From a virus: 64,000 bases of DNA. Shown here in pieces: positions 31,772 to 39,652 of the stretch. The translations under genes were made by a program, and so were the position numbers. Location of the stretch: the IMG/VR virus record IMGVR_UViG_3300009419_000011, positions 16,175-80,174 of that record. One strand, written 5' to 3'. Numbering within the stretch: the stretch's first letter is position 1; each line of letters opens with the position of its first letter. The notes under the pieces are model-generated. The model was not told the origin of the DNA. It did not search any database and saw only the letters and a list, made by a program, of their open reading frames with translations.

Positions 31772-32229
31772 TCTTCAAACCTTGCTTTACGTTTGGCTTC
31801 GTGTTCTTCAAAATGTTTATCACATACATTTTTAATCCAACCGGATGTTTGTTTAGTAGCAGGTGAACCGCAATCTTCACAAGCTCTTTCTGCCCAGCTC
31901 TCTGCCATCCTTACCATTCCGCTGATTTCATCGTCTCCACCATCGTAGTAGAAACGTAGTCCGCCAAATTTTTCTTTAATTTGACGAACTACAACTTGTG
32001 CTACTTCGTCTGGAATAGTGTGATTATACGGATTGTCTTCTAGCAATTGAGCACGAGTCTTATTCTTCCAATCGATATGACCCTGAATATTAACACACAA
32101 TGCTTCAAGAATGGGCCACCAGCCTTCACCACAGCAAAAACCTCCGTAGCCCTCTTCGAACATTTTTGGAAAGCGAGTTTCCATTTGTTCAGCAAACACC
32201 TCATACGGTTCTAGTTCATCATCACCCAT
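31768..32229 (-). CDS. conserved phage protein with C-terminal zinc-finger-like motif, 153 aa
   Basis: ATG 32229 has GAGGTG four bases upstream; an in-frame start at 32259 lies inside the phosphoesterase gene and is not chosen. FEEGYGGFCCGEGWWPILEAL is notable for its Cys/Gly/Trp content, and KEKFGGLRFYYDGG is a conserved-looking core. The C-terminal CEDCGSPATKQTSGW...CDKH looks like a zinc-binding knuckle. Function unknown. Confidence 0.72.
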   Translation of the reverse strand: MGDDELEPYEVFAEQMETRFPKMFEEGYGGFCCGEGWWPILEALCVNIQGHIDWKNKTRAQLLEDNPYNHTIPDEVAQVVVRQIKEKFGGLRFYYDGGDDEISGMVRMAESWAERACEDCGSPATKQTSGWIKNVCDKHFEEHEAKRKARFEE

Positions 32230-32230
32230 T

Positions 32231-33079
32231 TTACACCTCAAAAATAAAGTTATCGTCAAATTCTACTTCACCTGGATAACCTCTAGGGTTGCAGACAACT
32301 CTAGTATCCCCTACCATATAGTCAAACTGTTGATGCATGTGACCATGAGTCCAAGCCTTAATCCTAGGATGATCTAGAATAAACTCACTCAGATTGCTGG
32401 CATATCCACCGTTCATCAATGTGTCATCTTTGTACCGATCTCCTATGCTGAGAAACGTAGGAGCATGGTGAGTACATACAACTACTTTAGCATCTTGAGG
32501 CAGGCCTTGTACAACAGTTTGAATGTACTGCTTGGTCTTAATATGCTCAACCACAGCTCGCTTGGGTAAGAACTTTCTAAAGTTCTCATTAGCAATACGA
32601 ATGACTTTAAAGTCGTTCATCATATGCTCAATATGATACAGAGTAAGAGCATCGTGATTGTTCATGTCAGTCCAAAGTGTACCGCCTATGAAATAAACAC
32701 CGTCAATTTCTTTAGTGTTATTATCCAACAGATGCACATTGGTCAGACCCATTTTCGTAAATTCATCTCTCAAATATTTTGCACTTCGATCGAATTTACC
32801 GTGATAGTGTTCGTGATTACCCATCACATAGATAACATGCGGGAATTGAAAACTAACACGCTTAAAGAAATCTCGGAATCTTTGTGCTTTGCCTGCTTGA
32901 CGCTTAAGATCTTCTAATGCACCGGGACTCCAGGGATCAAACTGAGCCGCAGGATGGTCATGAAGATCTTGTGCTGTACAAATGTCGCCAGACAGCACCA
33001 AAACGTCCGCACCATTTTGGTTCTGGAGGTTCAGATCATGAAACTCTAAGTGGAGATCTGATGCTAATTGGATTTTCAT
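32231..33079 (-). CDS. calcineurin-like metallophosphoesterase
   Basis: 282 residues with all five metal motifs in order: SDLHLEF (D8, H10), LSGDICTAQD, GNHEHYHG, CTHHAP and THGHMHQQFDY. It probably hydrolyses a phosphate mono- or diester; the substrate is unknown. It overlaps the cytidylyltransferase by four bases. Such single-domain phosphoesterases are frequent in T4-like marine phages. Confidence 0.9.
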   Translation of the reverse strand: MKIQLASDLHLEFHDLNLQNQNGADVLVLSGDICTAQDLHDHPAAQFDPWSPGALEDLKRQAGKAQRFRDFFKRVSFQFPHVIYVMGNHEHYHGKFDRSAKYLRDEFTKMGLTNVHLLDNNTKEIDGVYFIGGTLWTDMNNHDALTLYHIEHMMNDFKVIRIANENFRKFLPKRAVVEHIKTKQYIQTVVQGLPQDAKVVVCTHHAPTFLSIGDRYKDDTLMNGGYASNLSEFILDHPRIKAWTHGHMHQQFDYMVGDTRVVCNPRGYPGEVEFDDNFIFEV

Positions 33080-33534
33080 TTTTTGCTTTCTGCTTCTGCC
33101 ACACGCTTGCGTAGACTGCTGGAACTAAAACTGTGGTCTCTACCGTTAAAAACTAAGTTAATGCCTCTTTGTAAGCAAATAGCTTTACCAGTAAATTCTT
33201 TCTCTTTGTACTCTATACCTAATATTCTAACATCAATTGGTAAAATGAGCAAGAGATCTTCTAGGTCTTTTTCAGTATTATACACCACAATTTCGTCAAC
33301 ATAGCGAGTTGCAGCCAACTGAATTTGCCGTTCTACAATGCTTTGTATTGGCTCATTCTTTTCTGGACGATCCCACTTGGCATTGTTTTGTAACCCTGCA
33401 ATAAGGTAATCGCAGTGATTGCGAGCTTCACTTAGCATAGCAATATGGCCTGCATGTAGCATATCAAATTGGCTAAAGGTAATGCCAATCTTCATTCCTT
33501 GCTTTTTAAGCTCTTGTATTTTGTTGAAGATCAT
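33076..33534 (-). CDS. HxGH cytidylyltransferase-like nucleotidyltransferase
   Basis: 152 residues, close to glycerol-3-phosphate cytidylyltransferase (TagD) and the RfaE C-terminal domain. It has GITFSQFDMLHAGHIAML with HAGH (27-30), the RQIQLAATRYVDEIV segment and SFSSSSLRKRV as the ISSTxLR-type motif. It activates an alcohol phosphate with CTP or ATP. With the sugar dehydrogenase and glycosyltransferase it might serve glycan chemistry, but these are 28 kb apart. Confidence 0.88.
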   Translation of the reverse strand: MIFNKIQELKKQGMKIGITFSQFDMLHAGHIAMLSEARNHCDYLIAGLQNNAKWDRPEKNEPIQSIVERQIQLAATRYVDEIVVYNTEKDLEDLLLILPIDVRILGIEYKEKEFTGKAICLQRGINLVFNGRDHSFSSSSLRKRVAEAESKK

Positions 33535-33704
33535 ACTAGTTCCTCAACAATGCCTAACACTTCTGCCATTATAAAACAAACACCTGCCATTAGCAAATTA
33601 CCTGTAATCAAACAGCCACCTGCTACAATGCGGGTAAAACTTTTTACAAGGCTAACATAAAAATGTCCCTTGCTAGTATCTTTAGGTTGAACTTCAATTT
33701 CCAC
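33531..33704 (-). CDS. small membrane protein with GTG start, 57 aa
   Basis: GTG 33704 lies inside the end of the zinc-motif gene and the TGA overlaps the next ATG (ATGA). A single hydrophobic stretch (IVAGGCLITGNLLMAGVCFI, about 27-46) suggests one or two membrane passes. Function unknown. Confidence 0.6.
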   Translation of the reverse strand: MEIEVQPKDTSKGHFYVSLVKSFTRIVAGGCLITGNLLMAGVCFIMAEVLGIVEELV

Positions 33705-33846
33705 GTTTAAATAATCCTTTGATTGATTGTATTAGATTGTAAAATCTAAAATGATAGTTTGTTAACATAGCGGGACGATGCGGGCACCGTCCTTGATTAT
33801 AGTCGCAAGTTAATTCAATTTCTTTTCGACAGATATTACACTGCAT
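33694..33846 (-). CDS. small zinc-knuckle protein, 50 aa
   Basis: ATG 33846 is eight bases after GGAGG and overlaps the end of the previous gene. The start MQCNICRKEIELTCDYNQG and following RCPHR show a CxxC...C...CxH pattern for one zinc ion. The rest (YHFRFYNLIQSIKGLFKR) is amphipathic and basic. A regulatory or nucleic-acid role is possible. Confidence 0.72.
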   Translation of the reverse strand: MQCNICRKEIELTCDYNQGRCPHRPAMLTNYHFRFYNLIQSIKGLFKRGN

Positions 33847-34087
33847 TTCCACCTCCAAATTTTAAAGCGAACATAGTAGAATGTTTCTCTCCGTTATTCA
33901 TAAAATTAAAAACAATTTTCTCTTCGGCTTGCAAAACAGCCCATTCAAAGTCTAGTCCCATTATAAGTCCTTGATCCTTGCACCATTCTGCAAGTTGTAT
34001 TGCATGATTACTAGCGTGATAAAGTTTCATAAAATCAAGTTTTCTATATTGTACTATAGTATCAAATGGTATTTGAATATTAATCAT
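33836..34087 (-). CDS. hypothetical protein, 83 aa
   Basis: MINIQIPFDTIVQYRKLDFM followed by LAEWCKDQGLIMGLDFEWAV and EEKIVFNFMNNGEKHSTMFA; predicted alpha/beta with no known motif. Eight-base overlap with the upstream gene and GGAGG near its end serving the next gene. Confidence 0.65.
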   Translation of the reverse strand: MINIQIPFDTIVQYRKLDFMKLYHASNHAIQLAEWCKDQGLIMGLDFEWAVLQAEEKIVFNFMNNGEKHSTMFALKFGGGNAV

Positions 34088-34394
34088 CTGGTAACATTAG
34101 ATCTACAATATCTTCGAAGCCATTCAGAGATGTCACGTGGTAGTCTTTATCGCCGATCATATAACAACTTGTCCAACTAATCTGATTATTTGAGACCTCG
34201 TAAGGTTCCATCATTGCTAATAATAACAGTGTTTGTTCTCGTTCTTTGCCTTCCAACGTTCTTTTAGGAGGACCCGTAACTTTACGCAAGAATTCTTTCA
34301 ACTTCACTGGGTCGTTTATAAGTCCAGCCATAAATTCTTCATAGTCAATTGGTTGTTTTGAGGATTTCAATGATCCGTTTTTGCTCTTGCTCAT
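34080..34394 (-). CDS. hypothetical protein, 104 aa
   Basis: Starts MSKSKNGSLKSSKQPIDYEE, with GAGG about nine bases upstream. KEFLRKVTGPPKRTLEGKER suggests a basic region; the C-terminal half (WTSCYMIGDKDYHVTSLNG) looks globular. It overlaps the upstream gene by 50 bases in another frame. Confidence 0.6.
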   Translation of the reverse strand: MSKSKNGSLKSSKQPIDYEEFMAGLINDPVKLKEFLRKVTGPPKRTLEGKEREQTLLLLAMMEPYEVSNNQISWTSCYMIGDKDYHVTSLNGFEDIVDLMLPDD

Positions 34395-34587
34395 GTAACC
34401 ATTCCTCTTCTGGGCTAAACGTTGGACATTCTTTTAATAGCTTATCTAATTGCCATTTAAGTTGATATAAATCTTGTTTAACACCCCACGCAACAAATCC
34501 GTCGTTGCGTGGATTGCTGCATTCTCGTGCTGCTGCACGAATTTGAGTAATAGCTTCGATAATATCGTAAGAATGTTTATAGCCCAT
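34345..34587 (-). CDS. hypothetical helical protein, 80 aa
   Basis: Helical and charged (MGYKHSYDIIEAITQIRAAA, LYQLKWQLDKLLKECPTF). It is the first gene after the promoter at 34594-34622; the predicted transcript starts at or within a few bases of the ATG, so it may be leaderless or use a downstream start. Confidence 0.6.
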   Translation of the reverse strand: MGYKHSYDIIEAITQIRAAARECSNPRNDGFVAWGVKQDLYQLKWQLDKLLKECPTFSPEEEWLHEQEQKRIIEILKTTN

Positions 34588-34593
34588 GTAGAT

Positions 34594-34622
34594 ATTTTAT
34601 AGATTAAAAAAGGGTCTGTCAA
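34594..34622 (-). promoter_or_regulatory. sigma-70-like promoter nested with a terminator
   Basis: TTGACA (34622-34617), 17 bases, TAAAAT (34599-34594) on the minus strand. The -35 hexamer lies at and in the loop of the terminator hairpin at 34609-34630. Confidence 0.65.
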
Positions 34623-34630
34623 GACCCTTT
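34606..34630 (-). terminator. intrinsic terminator after the PRA-PH-like gene
   Basis: Stem AAAGGGTCT (34630-34622 complement) with AGACCCTTT and a four-base loop, followed by a T run on the minus strand. It begins five bases after the stop at 34635. Confidence 0.85.
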
Positions 34631-34634
34631 GGTG

Positions 34635-35000
34635 TTATTGCACGAACGGTTTAAGATCTGGTGGAGTCCAACCAATAGGTTTTAAAACCTTACCATCTTC
34701 ACGCTTACGTACTTTGCCTGTTTCGCTATCAATCTTAGCAAAGTTAGTACGCATAACTTCTTTCCAACCGCCTTCTCCGTCAAATCCTGCACTATGGATA
34801 GCACCGACTGTGACAACAATAAAGTCTAGTAGTGCATCTAATGTTTCTACATTGTCGTTATTGTCAATGGCAACACGAAGTTCTTTCCACTCTTCTTCCA
34901 TAAGATTAAGATAGAGTTTAAATTGTTCTTGATTAAAGCCTTCGACGCTTTGATCGCAGGCCCGCATAAATTTCTCTTGGTCACGAAATGGATTTGTCAT
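34635..35000 (-). CDS. MazG/PRA-PH-like pyrophosphohydrolase
   Basis: 121 residues. FNQEQFKLYLNLMEEEWKEL (23-42) carries the ExxE pattern (EEEW-E) and TLDALLDFIVVTVGAIHSAG (48-67) the second acidic motif (DxxxD), as in phage HisE/MazG-like phosphohydrolases. A C-terminal KPIGWTPPDLKPF is typical of this phage family. It shares one base with the GroES-like stop. It differs from the half-size MazG-like protein at 1112-1384; the two may act on different nucleotides. Confidence 0.82.
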   Translation of the reverse strand: MTNPFRDQEKFMRACDQSVEGFNQEQFKLYLNLMEEEWKELRVAIDNNDNVETLDALLDFIVVTVGAIHSAGFDGEGGWKEVMRTNFAKIDSETGKVRKREDGKVLKPIGWTPPDLKPFVQ

Positions 35001-35377
35001 TATTTTCCTACATTAGAAGTATTTTCAGCCGGTGCTCCCACTTGGAAGGCAAATAGAGCATCATTCGGCATATCATCACTTGACATTAGTATAGCATTAT
35101 TATCTACCATACGCAACTCGATCATTTCGCCATCTTCAAGTTCGTACTCAATGCTTCTAGTCCAACGACCGTGCTCTATAAGAATCCATTCGCCAACTTT
35201 AACTTCTTTTTGTTCAGGCCCGATAGCAAACACCTTAGCCCAACGAGGATGAATTCCCTGCACCTTACCGTTATCACTAGGAATGATAATACCTGAAAAA
35301 GTTTTCTGACTATCAAAATTCATATCCGAAACAAGTACCTTGTCTCGAATAGGAACAATCTTACCTACAACTTTCAT
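35000..35377 (-). CDS. GroES-like co-chaperonin (T4 gp31 analogue)
   Basis: 125 residues. It aligns with the Cpn10 fold: KIVPIRDKVLVSDM at the start, FSGIIIPSDNGKVQG as mobile loop region, AKVFAIGPEQKEVKVGEWIL and EHGRWTR, then MVDNNAILM near the end. T4 gp31 replaces host GroES so that the GroEL chamber can fold the capsid protein. Similar genes exist in cyanophages. It overlaps the next gene by one base. Confidence 0.88.
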   Translation of the reverse strand: MKVVGKIVPIRDKVLVSDMNFDSQKTFSGIIIPSDNGKVQGIHPRWAKVFAIGPEQKEVKVGEWILIEHGRWTRSIEYELEDGEMIELRMVDNNAILMSSDDMPNDALFAFQVGAPAENTSNVGK

Positions 35378-35592
35378 TTTTTACCTTTATTCATAGTGGC
35401 ATTTGGATTACTTTCGTAATATGAATTAATGGTGTCTTCACGCTTCTTGACAATTCTGCCACCTGGGCCCAGTTCGTCACCTCGGGCGTTCATTCGTACA
35501 TTACCAACTGCTGGCATTAGTTGATTTTTTTCTAGAAGCTGATCCATGTCGACTTCTTTGCCCTTCATTGTTCTATATACTTTACGTGTCAT
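35374..35592 (-). CDS. conserved phage protein, 72 aa
   Basis: MTRKVYRTMKGKEVDMDQLL then NVRMNARGDELGPGGRIVKK, a motif that recurs in small proteins of T4-like marine phages. The C-terminus is polar and probably disordered. Four-base overlap with the GroES-like gene. Confidence 0.7.
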   Translation of the reverse strand: MTRKVYRTMKGKEVDMDQLLEKNQLMPAVGNVRMNARGDELGPGGRIVKKREDTINSYYESNPNATMNKGKK

Positions 35593-35602
35593 TTTTGACT
35601 CC

Positions 35603-36130
35603 TTATTTTAAAAACTCATGTATATCGAGTTTGTATTTGATACTGTCTACTTTATGGATACCTATTAGGTACAGCACATAACTGGCCACACTACTGCCCC
35701 TGCCTACACCCCACACTATTTGATGTTCACGCATGGTGTCTACTAAGTATTTAAGATAAAATAACAAGTCGAACATGCCATGCTGGATAAACAGAGTTAA
35801 TTCTTCGTCTACCCTAGCCTTTTCGGATTCAGTCGCACACTGCTCGTATAACCAATCTACAATAGGAAAGTTAGAGTATTCGTTAGGCATAAACCAATCG
35901 CATTGATTAGCTTCGTCGAAAAGCTCTTTAGAATCAATATCAGTAGGTTCTTGGTAAATCTTTAAAAGAGGAGTATCCTCAAAGTTTTCCTTAACAGCGG
36001 TATTGAATTGTTTAATTTCAGCAGTATTGTCAAATAAAATCTTATCGAGATTTTTGATTTTACCAGAATACAATGCCTTAAATGCATCGTCTGTGTTTAG
36101 TATTAACTGCCCGTAGTTGTCAGATCTCAT
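35603..36130 (-). CDS. orphan DNA polymerase III alpha-like fragment
   Basis: 175 residues. The last 60 residues resemble the palm entry of bacterial DnaE: a helix FDLLFYLKYLVDTMREHQIV, the nucleotide-binding GVGRGSSVASYVLYLIGIHK (141-160), VDSIKYKLDIHEFLK, then stop. In DnaE the catalytic PDxDxD follows at once and is absent here, so polymerase activity is not expected. The intact operon position argues for a stable small protein, perhaps binding nucleotide or the host replisome. Recognised by pattern only. Confidence 0.7.
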   Translation of the reverse strand: MRSDNYGQLILNTDDAFKALYSGKIKNLDKILFDNTAEIKQFNTAVKENFEDTPLLKIYQEPTDIDSKELFDEANQCDWFMPNEYSNFPIVDWLYEQCATESEKARVDEELTLFIQHGMFDLLFYLKYLVDTMREHQIVWGVGRGSSVASYVLYLIGIHKVDSIKYKLDIHEFLK

Positions 36131-36147
36131 TTAACAAGTTTAACATA

Positions 36148-36390
36148 TTAGTCTACGTTAATCAAGTCATCAAGATTGCCATTGTTCTTTTTAGTTGCAC
36201 CCTGCAGGGCAGCTTGATTTCGTTTGGCCATTTCTTCTCTATAGGTATTGAGTACAACAATAATTTGTGGTAATACCTGATTCATTCCTGTTCTGGCCGC
36301 AATACCATACTTTCTAGTTAGATCCAAAATTCTTTCTTCTAATTCTGTATCTTTTAAATCTGCAGGATTGGCCAGTAACGGATTAAACAT
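36148..36390 (-). CDS. conserved phage protein, 80 aa
   Basis: MFNPLLANPADLKDTELEER and a helical core (TRKYGIAARTGMNQVLPQII), ending with LDDLINVD. It resembles a small conserved protein of cyanophages that usually lies near structural genes. Overlaps the next gene by eight bases. Confidence 0.72.
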   Translation of the reverse strand: MFNPLLANPADLKDTELEERILDLTRKYGIAARTGMNQVLPQIIVVLNTYREEMAKRNQAALQGATKKNNGNLDDLINVD

Positions 36391-36961
36391 TAGTATATGT
36401 GCCGATAAATTTTATGAATACAGTGTCTCCTGCATCGGCAGTTGATATTTCAAATACATGAGATACTTCTGTATTAGTTCCTAGAATGTGAGGTAATGTT
36501 AGACTTGCTTCTTTCTTCAACGTATTACTACCTTGTGTAAAATTAATAGATCCTGTGGAAGTAGTTGCGTTTAAAATTTCAAACCTTACTGTTGAATATA
36601 TGTTGCTGTCCGACGGCCAGTTAGTCACTGTCAAAGTTGCAGCCCCGTCAACTGTGACTTTATGATAGCCGCCTAATTGATAGTTTATCTGCGTACTTGA
36701 TGATATATCTTCAAGCAATGTTCCTGCAACTCCAGTAGCTTTGAGGACTCCGCGATATATACTGCCTTCGTAACCGTAGTCATTTACATCGTTTAGTTTT
36801 ACAGAAGTTAATTCTAGTTGAGATAATTCTTGAGCAGCAGATTGCAGTGCATTTTTAATGCTGGCAAAATTATCTCGAAAACCTTGGGTATCATTGTCTA
36901 CTCCTGGTACAGGGTATAAAACGTTGATATTGTTACTAAAATTGGTTACGGTGCTTGACAT
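36383..36961 (-). CDS. virion structural protein, 192 aa
   Basis: The N-terminus (YPVPGVDNDTQGFRDNFASI) is a variant of the NDGTGDS...AF.K.N.NF module found at the start of two other fibre genes here. The rest is beta-rich (YHKVTVDGAATLTVTNWPSD, LKKEASLTLPHILG). A late octamer precedes it. Probably part of a tail or baseplate appendage. Confidence 0.75.
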   Translation of the reverse strand: MSSTVTNFSNNINVLYPVPGVDNDTQGFRDNFASIKNALQSAAQELSQLELTSVKLNDVNDYGYEGSIYRGVLKATGVAGTLLEDISSSTQINYQLGGYHKVTVDGAATLTVTNWPSDSNIYSTVRFEILNATTSTGSINFTQGSNTLKKEASLTLPHILGTNTEVSHVFEISTADAGDTVFIKFIGTYTNV

Positions 36962-36985
36962 ATGTTTCTCTCTAAGAACAGTAGA

Positions 36986-36993
36986 TATTTATC
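36986..36993 (-). promoter_or_regulatory. GATAAATA late-promoter motif
   Basis: Minus-strand GATAAATA, 24 bases before ATG 36961 and overlapping the end of the protease gene. Seven of eight match the T4 late octamer. Confidence 0.6.
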
Positions 36994-38563
36994 CGAAGAT
37001 TGTAAGGGGTGTTGCAGAATTAAAAATCTGGTATAATGCTTTTGCTGGCCCGCCTTGTAAGCTGCCCCAGTTAGTGTATCCTGAACCACCGTAGTAACTT
37101 TCGTTAACTTTCCATGTGCTGGCCGTAGAAGTTGTCCAATTTAAACATTGTTGTTGATTCATCCAAGGCCTTGCCTGTAATACACAAGCCAGTGCACCTA
37201 CAACTTGTGGAGCGGCTTGACTAGTGCCAGATATGGCATTTAGATAATAATTAGAATTTCTAGGATCTGCTACAGCAGGATATGCATATGCACTGTTTGC
37301 GTAAGCACCCATAATATAATCTCCTGGTGCCCAAATATCTACTCCAGGACCGGTACAACTGAATTCTCTTTTATGCTCGGGATTAACCGAAGCAGTTGCA
37401 AATGCTGCAATTGCACCGACACAGATTACACCATTAGTACCTGCAGGTGTTGCTCCTCTGTGATAGTAATAAGTAAAACCTGTATATTCAGTCCAGTAGT
37501 TATTGTAATCAAGACCACCGCTAACATCAATTTTATGACGATCGTTACCGGCAGCAGCCACTACAATAACTCCAGCATTTATACAACTTTCTATTTCTGC
37601 ATTTAGTGCAGGATAGAAATATCCGTGTACACCTATGCCACCTTCGGGGATTCCGATAGTTCCGTATGCAGCAGTAGTAGTTGATACTGCATAGTTAGTG
37701 TTACGATATCTAATACCTGTTAATCTCGTGTAACTGGAAAAGAAACCAAAACTGCAATTAACAATAGTTGGACGCTTATAGCCAGTTGCAGGGTCTACAG
37801 CTTTGGCTATGTGGAATGCTCTAATAGTTTGCCAGACTTCAAAATCATCTAACAGTCCTAATACCCTATTGTCAGTAATATCACGTTCTGTAGTAGCACC
37901 TGAACCTACAGATCTTAAACTGTAGATATTAGCACCCGGTGCCCAACCTTGTGTGTTACCCGCCGCAATACTCGCACAGTTTGAACCGTGCCCGTCACAG
38001 TCCCCTAAAAACCCGCCGGTGGGTGCCGAAGCAATAATACCATGTTGAGTCCAATCATAATCAATTACTCTACTACCGCCAGTGCCATCTGTGTTAACTG
38101 CAAATTCTGGATGGTTAGGTTCAACACCTGTATCAATAATAATTATATCAACTCCACCGCCATTTAGATTAAAAGTAAATGGACCAGTACTAGAACTATA
38201 TCCTGTTGGAAAATTAGTCACAGTGCTTAGTCCTCTAACTAGTCCCCAATTTTTTGAAGTCTGAAAAGGTTCGATTGATTTGTTAAAAATACCTGTTCTA
38301 ATACCTGTTGTTCTTTTCTTAACGCCCATTTCAATAGGGTCTCTATGAACTTCTTTGATCCTAAGATCAGACATCAGTGCCGCTGCTTCTTCGTCAGTTA
38401 ACATCACAGTAGAATTGTGCTCACTGTGTGTCATCGGGTTAATGATTTCTACAGCACGTTCTGGAATTGCCTCATCTGAATAATCCGTAGTTAAATCTGC
38501 ATGAACGCTGGGCTTATCATTTGGATTTTCAACTACGACATAATATTTTCGTAACATTGACAT
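36989..38563 (-). CDS. subtilisin-like (S8) serine protease, virion-associated
   Basis: 524 residues. The catalytic triad is complete: D144 in VDIIIIDTG, H192 in DGHGSN and S448 in SGTSQAAP, with N340 (AAAGND) for the oxyanion hole. The first 130 residues look like an inhibitor-type propeptide region (VVENPNDKP, MLTDEEAAALMSDLRIKEVH). There is no signal peptide, so it probably acts in or on the particle. It sits among fibre genes, which suggests processing of adhesins or degradation of host surface protein. Confidence 0.9.
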   Translation of the reverse strand: MSMLRKYYVVVENPNDKPSVHADLTTDYSDEAIPERAVEIINPMTHSEHNSTVMLTDEEAAALMSDLRIKEVHRDPIEMGVKKRTTGIRTGIFNKSIEPFQTSKNWGLVRGLSTVTNFPTGYSSSTGPFTFNLNGGGVDIIIIDTGVEPNHPEFAVNTDGTGGSRVIDYDWTQHGIIASAPTGGFLGDCDGHGSNCASIAAGNTQGWAPGANIYSLRSVGSGATTERDITDNRVLGLLDDFEVWQTIRAFHIAKAVDPATGYKRPTIVNCSFGFFSSYTRLTGIRYRNTNYAVSTTTAAYGTIGIPEGGIGVHGYFYPALNAEIESCINAGVIVVAAAGNDRHKIDVSGGLDYNNYWTEYTGFTYYYHRGATPAGTNGVICVGAIAAFATASVNPEHKREFSCTGPGVDIWAPGDYIMGAYANSAYAYPAVADPRNSNYYLNAISGTSQAAPQVVGALACVLQARPWMNQQQCLNWTTSTASTWKVNESYYGGSGYTNWGSLQGGPAKALYQIFNSATPLTIFG

Positions 38564-38566
38564 TCC

Positions 38567-39649
38567 TTACGATATCACTGTTCTATCAGTGAATAGTCTC
38601 CAATTGGCTCCGTCATAGAAACAAGGCTGGCCACCACCCGCTGCATCTACTACATAAAGTATTGCACCTTGCCTTGTAATTGCACCTAACGCAGATAATT
38701 GTGCAGTAGTCGCAGTAGTTAATACAAAAGGACTGTTGACAGTAATTTGTCCAGCAGCACGTAAATTAAGATCGTTACCTGATTGAATAGTTGCAGCAGT
38801 GCTTACTCCGGTAACCGTTAAAGTTGAGATATACAGAGTTTGAACAGTGTAAGTATTGCCTACTACAGTAACAGCACCGGTTGCACCTAAATTACCTGTC
38901 GCCCCAATTAGACCAGTTGATCCAGTTAGGCCTATTTGACCCGTTGCTCCAGTAATACCAGTGGCACCTGTTGCTCCTCTTAGACCAGTTGCACCATCTA
39001 ATCCAGTAGCACCTATTCCGGTAGCACCGGTAGCACCTTGTCTTCCAGAGATTGTAAACGTCCAGTCTGAGTATGTACCAGTTCCGGTGAATGCAGTGAC
39101 ATTAATTAATAATGTGTTTCCAGTTAAGGTGTTAATAAATCCGCCAAGACCAAATGAGCTATCTGCCCCAACTGGTGTTATCTTTACAGAACTACCTGCA
39201 ACAAATGCAGTTTCGGTGTCAAGTTTATTAAGAACAAATGTTTTAATACCTGTACTGATTGAGTGAGTTGAAGTAGAAGTTAATCCTTCGTATCCGGCAC
39301 CACTTGCTCCAATTGCTCCTTGCGGTCCAGTTGCTCCTTGTGGGCCAGTAGCACCAGCAGATCCTGTGCTGCCTTGTGCAGCCGCAGTTCCAGGAATTCC
39401 CTGTACGCCAGTAGCACCAGCAGGCCCTGCTGATCCACTTTGTCCAGTAGCACCTGTAGAACCTGCAAACGCTACAGTTCCGTCTAAACCTCTAGGTCCT
39501 GTTGCACCCGGAATACCAGTAGCACCGGTTGCACCCCTAGGTAATGGACCTGCAACCCATGCCGTTGATGTACTGTTGTAAACCCATAGACTGCCGTTGT
39601 AAGTATAAACCTGACCGGCTGTTGGGCTTGATGGAAAATTTATTGCCAT
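38567..39649 (-). CDS. collagen-like fibre protein, 360 aa
   Basis: Starts INFPSSPTAGQVYTYNGSLW, a fibre-attachment-type segment. Residues 38-116 and about 204-250 are Gly-X-Y collagen repeats (mostly GAT and G-X-T/Q). Residues 117-203 are a non-collagen beta module that recurs in the next protein. The C-terminal part ends with LVDAAGGGQPCFYDGANWRL-type fibre motif. Trimeric stalk of a fibre is the likely role. Confidence 0.85.
   Translation of the reverse strand: MAINFPSSPTAGQVYTYNGSLWVYNSTSTAWVAGPLPRGATGATGIPGATGPRGLDGTVAFAGSTGATGQSGSAGPAGATGVQGIPGTAAAQGSTGSAGATGPQGATGPQGAIGASGAGYEGLTSTSTHSISTGIKTFVLNKLDTETAFVAGSSVKITPVGADSSFGLGGFINTLTGNTLLINVTAFTGTGTYSDWTFTISGRQGATGATGIGATGLDGATGLRGATGATGITGATGQIGLTGSTGLIGATGNLGATGAVTVVGNTYTVQTLYISTLTVTGVSTAATIQSGNDLNLRAAGQITVNSPFVLTTATTAQLSALGAITRQGAILYVVDAAGGGQPCFYDGANWRLFTDRTVIS
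39041..39301. repeat. copy 1 of duplicated 87-residue fibre module
   Basis: Encodes residues 117-203 ([20 protein letters not shown] to TFTISGRQG). A second, closely similar copy is at 41537-41797; large parts are identical at DNA level. Confidence 0.85.
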
Positions 39650-39652
39650 GTT

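Noticed and set aside
35603-36130. Pseudogene of a full polymerase III alpha
   Set aside because: The flanking bases encode other tightly packed genes, and no remnant of the catalytic part is seen nearby; the small gene looks intact.
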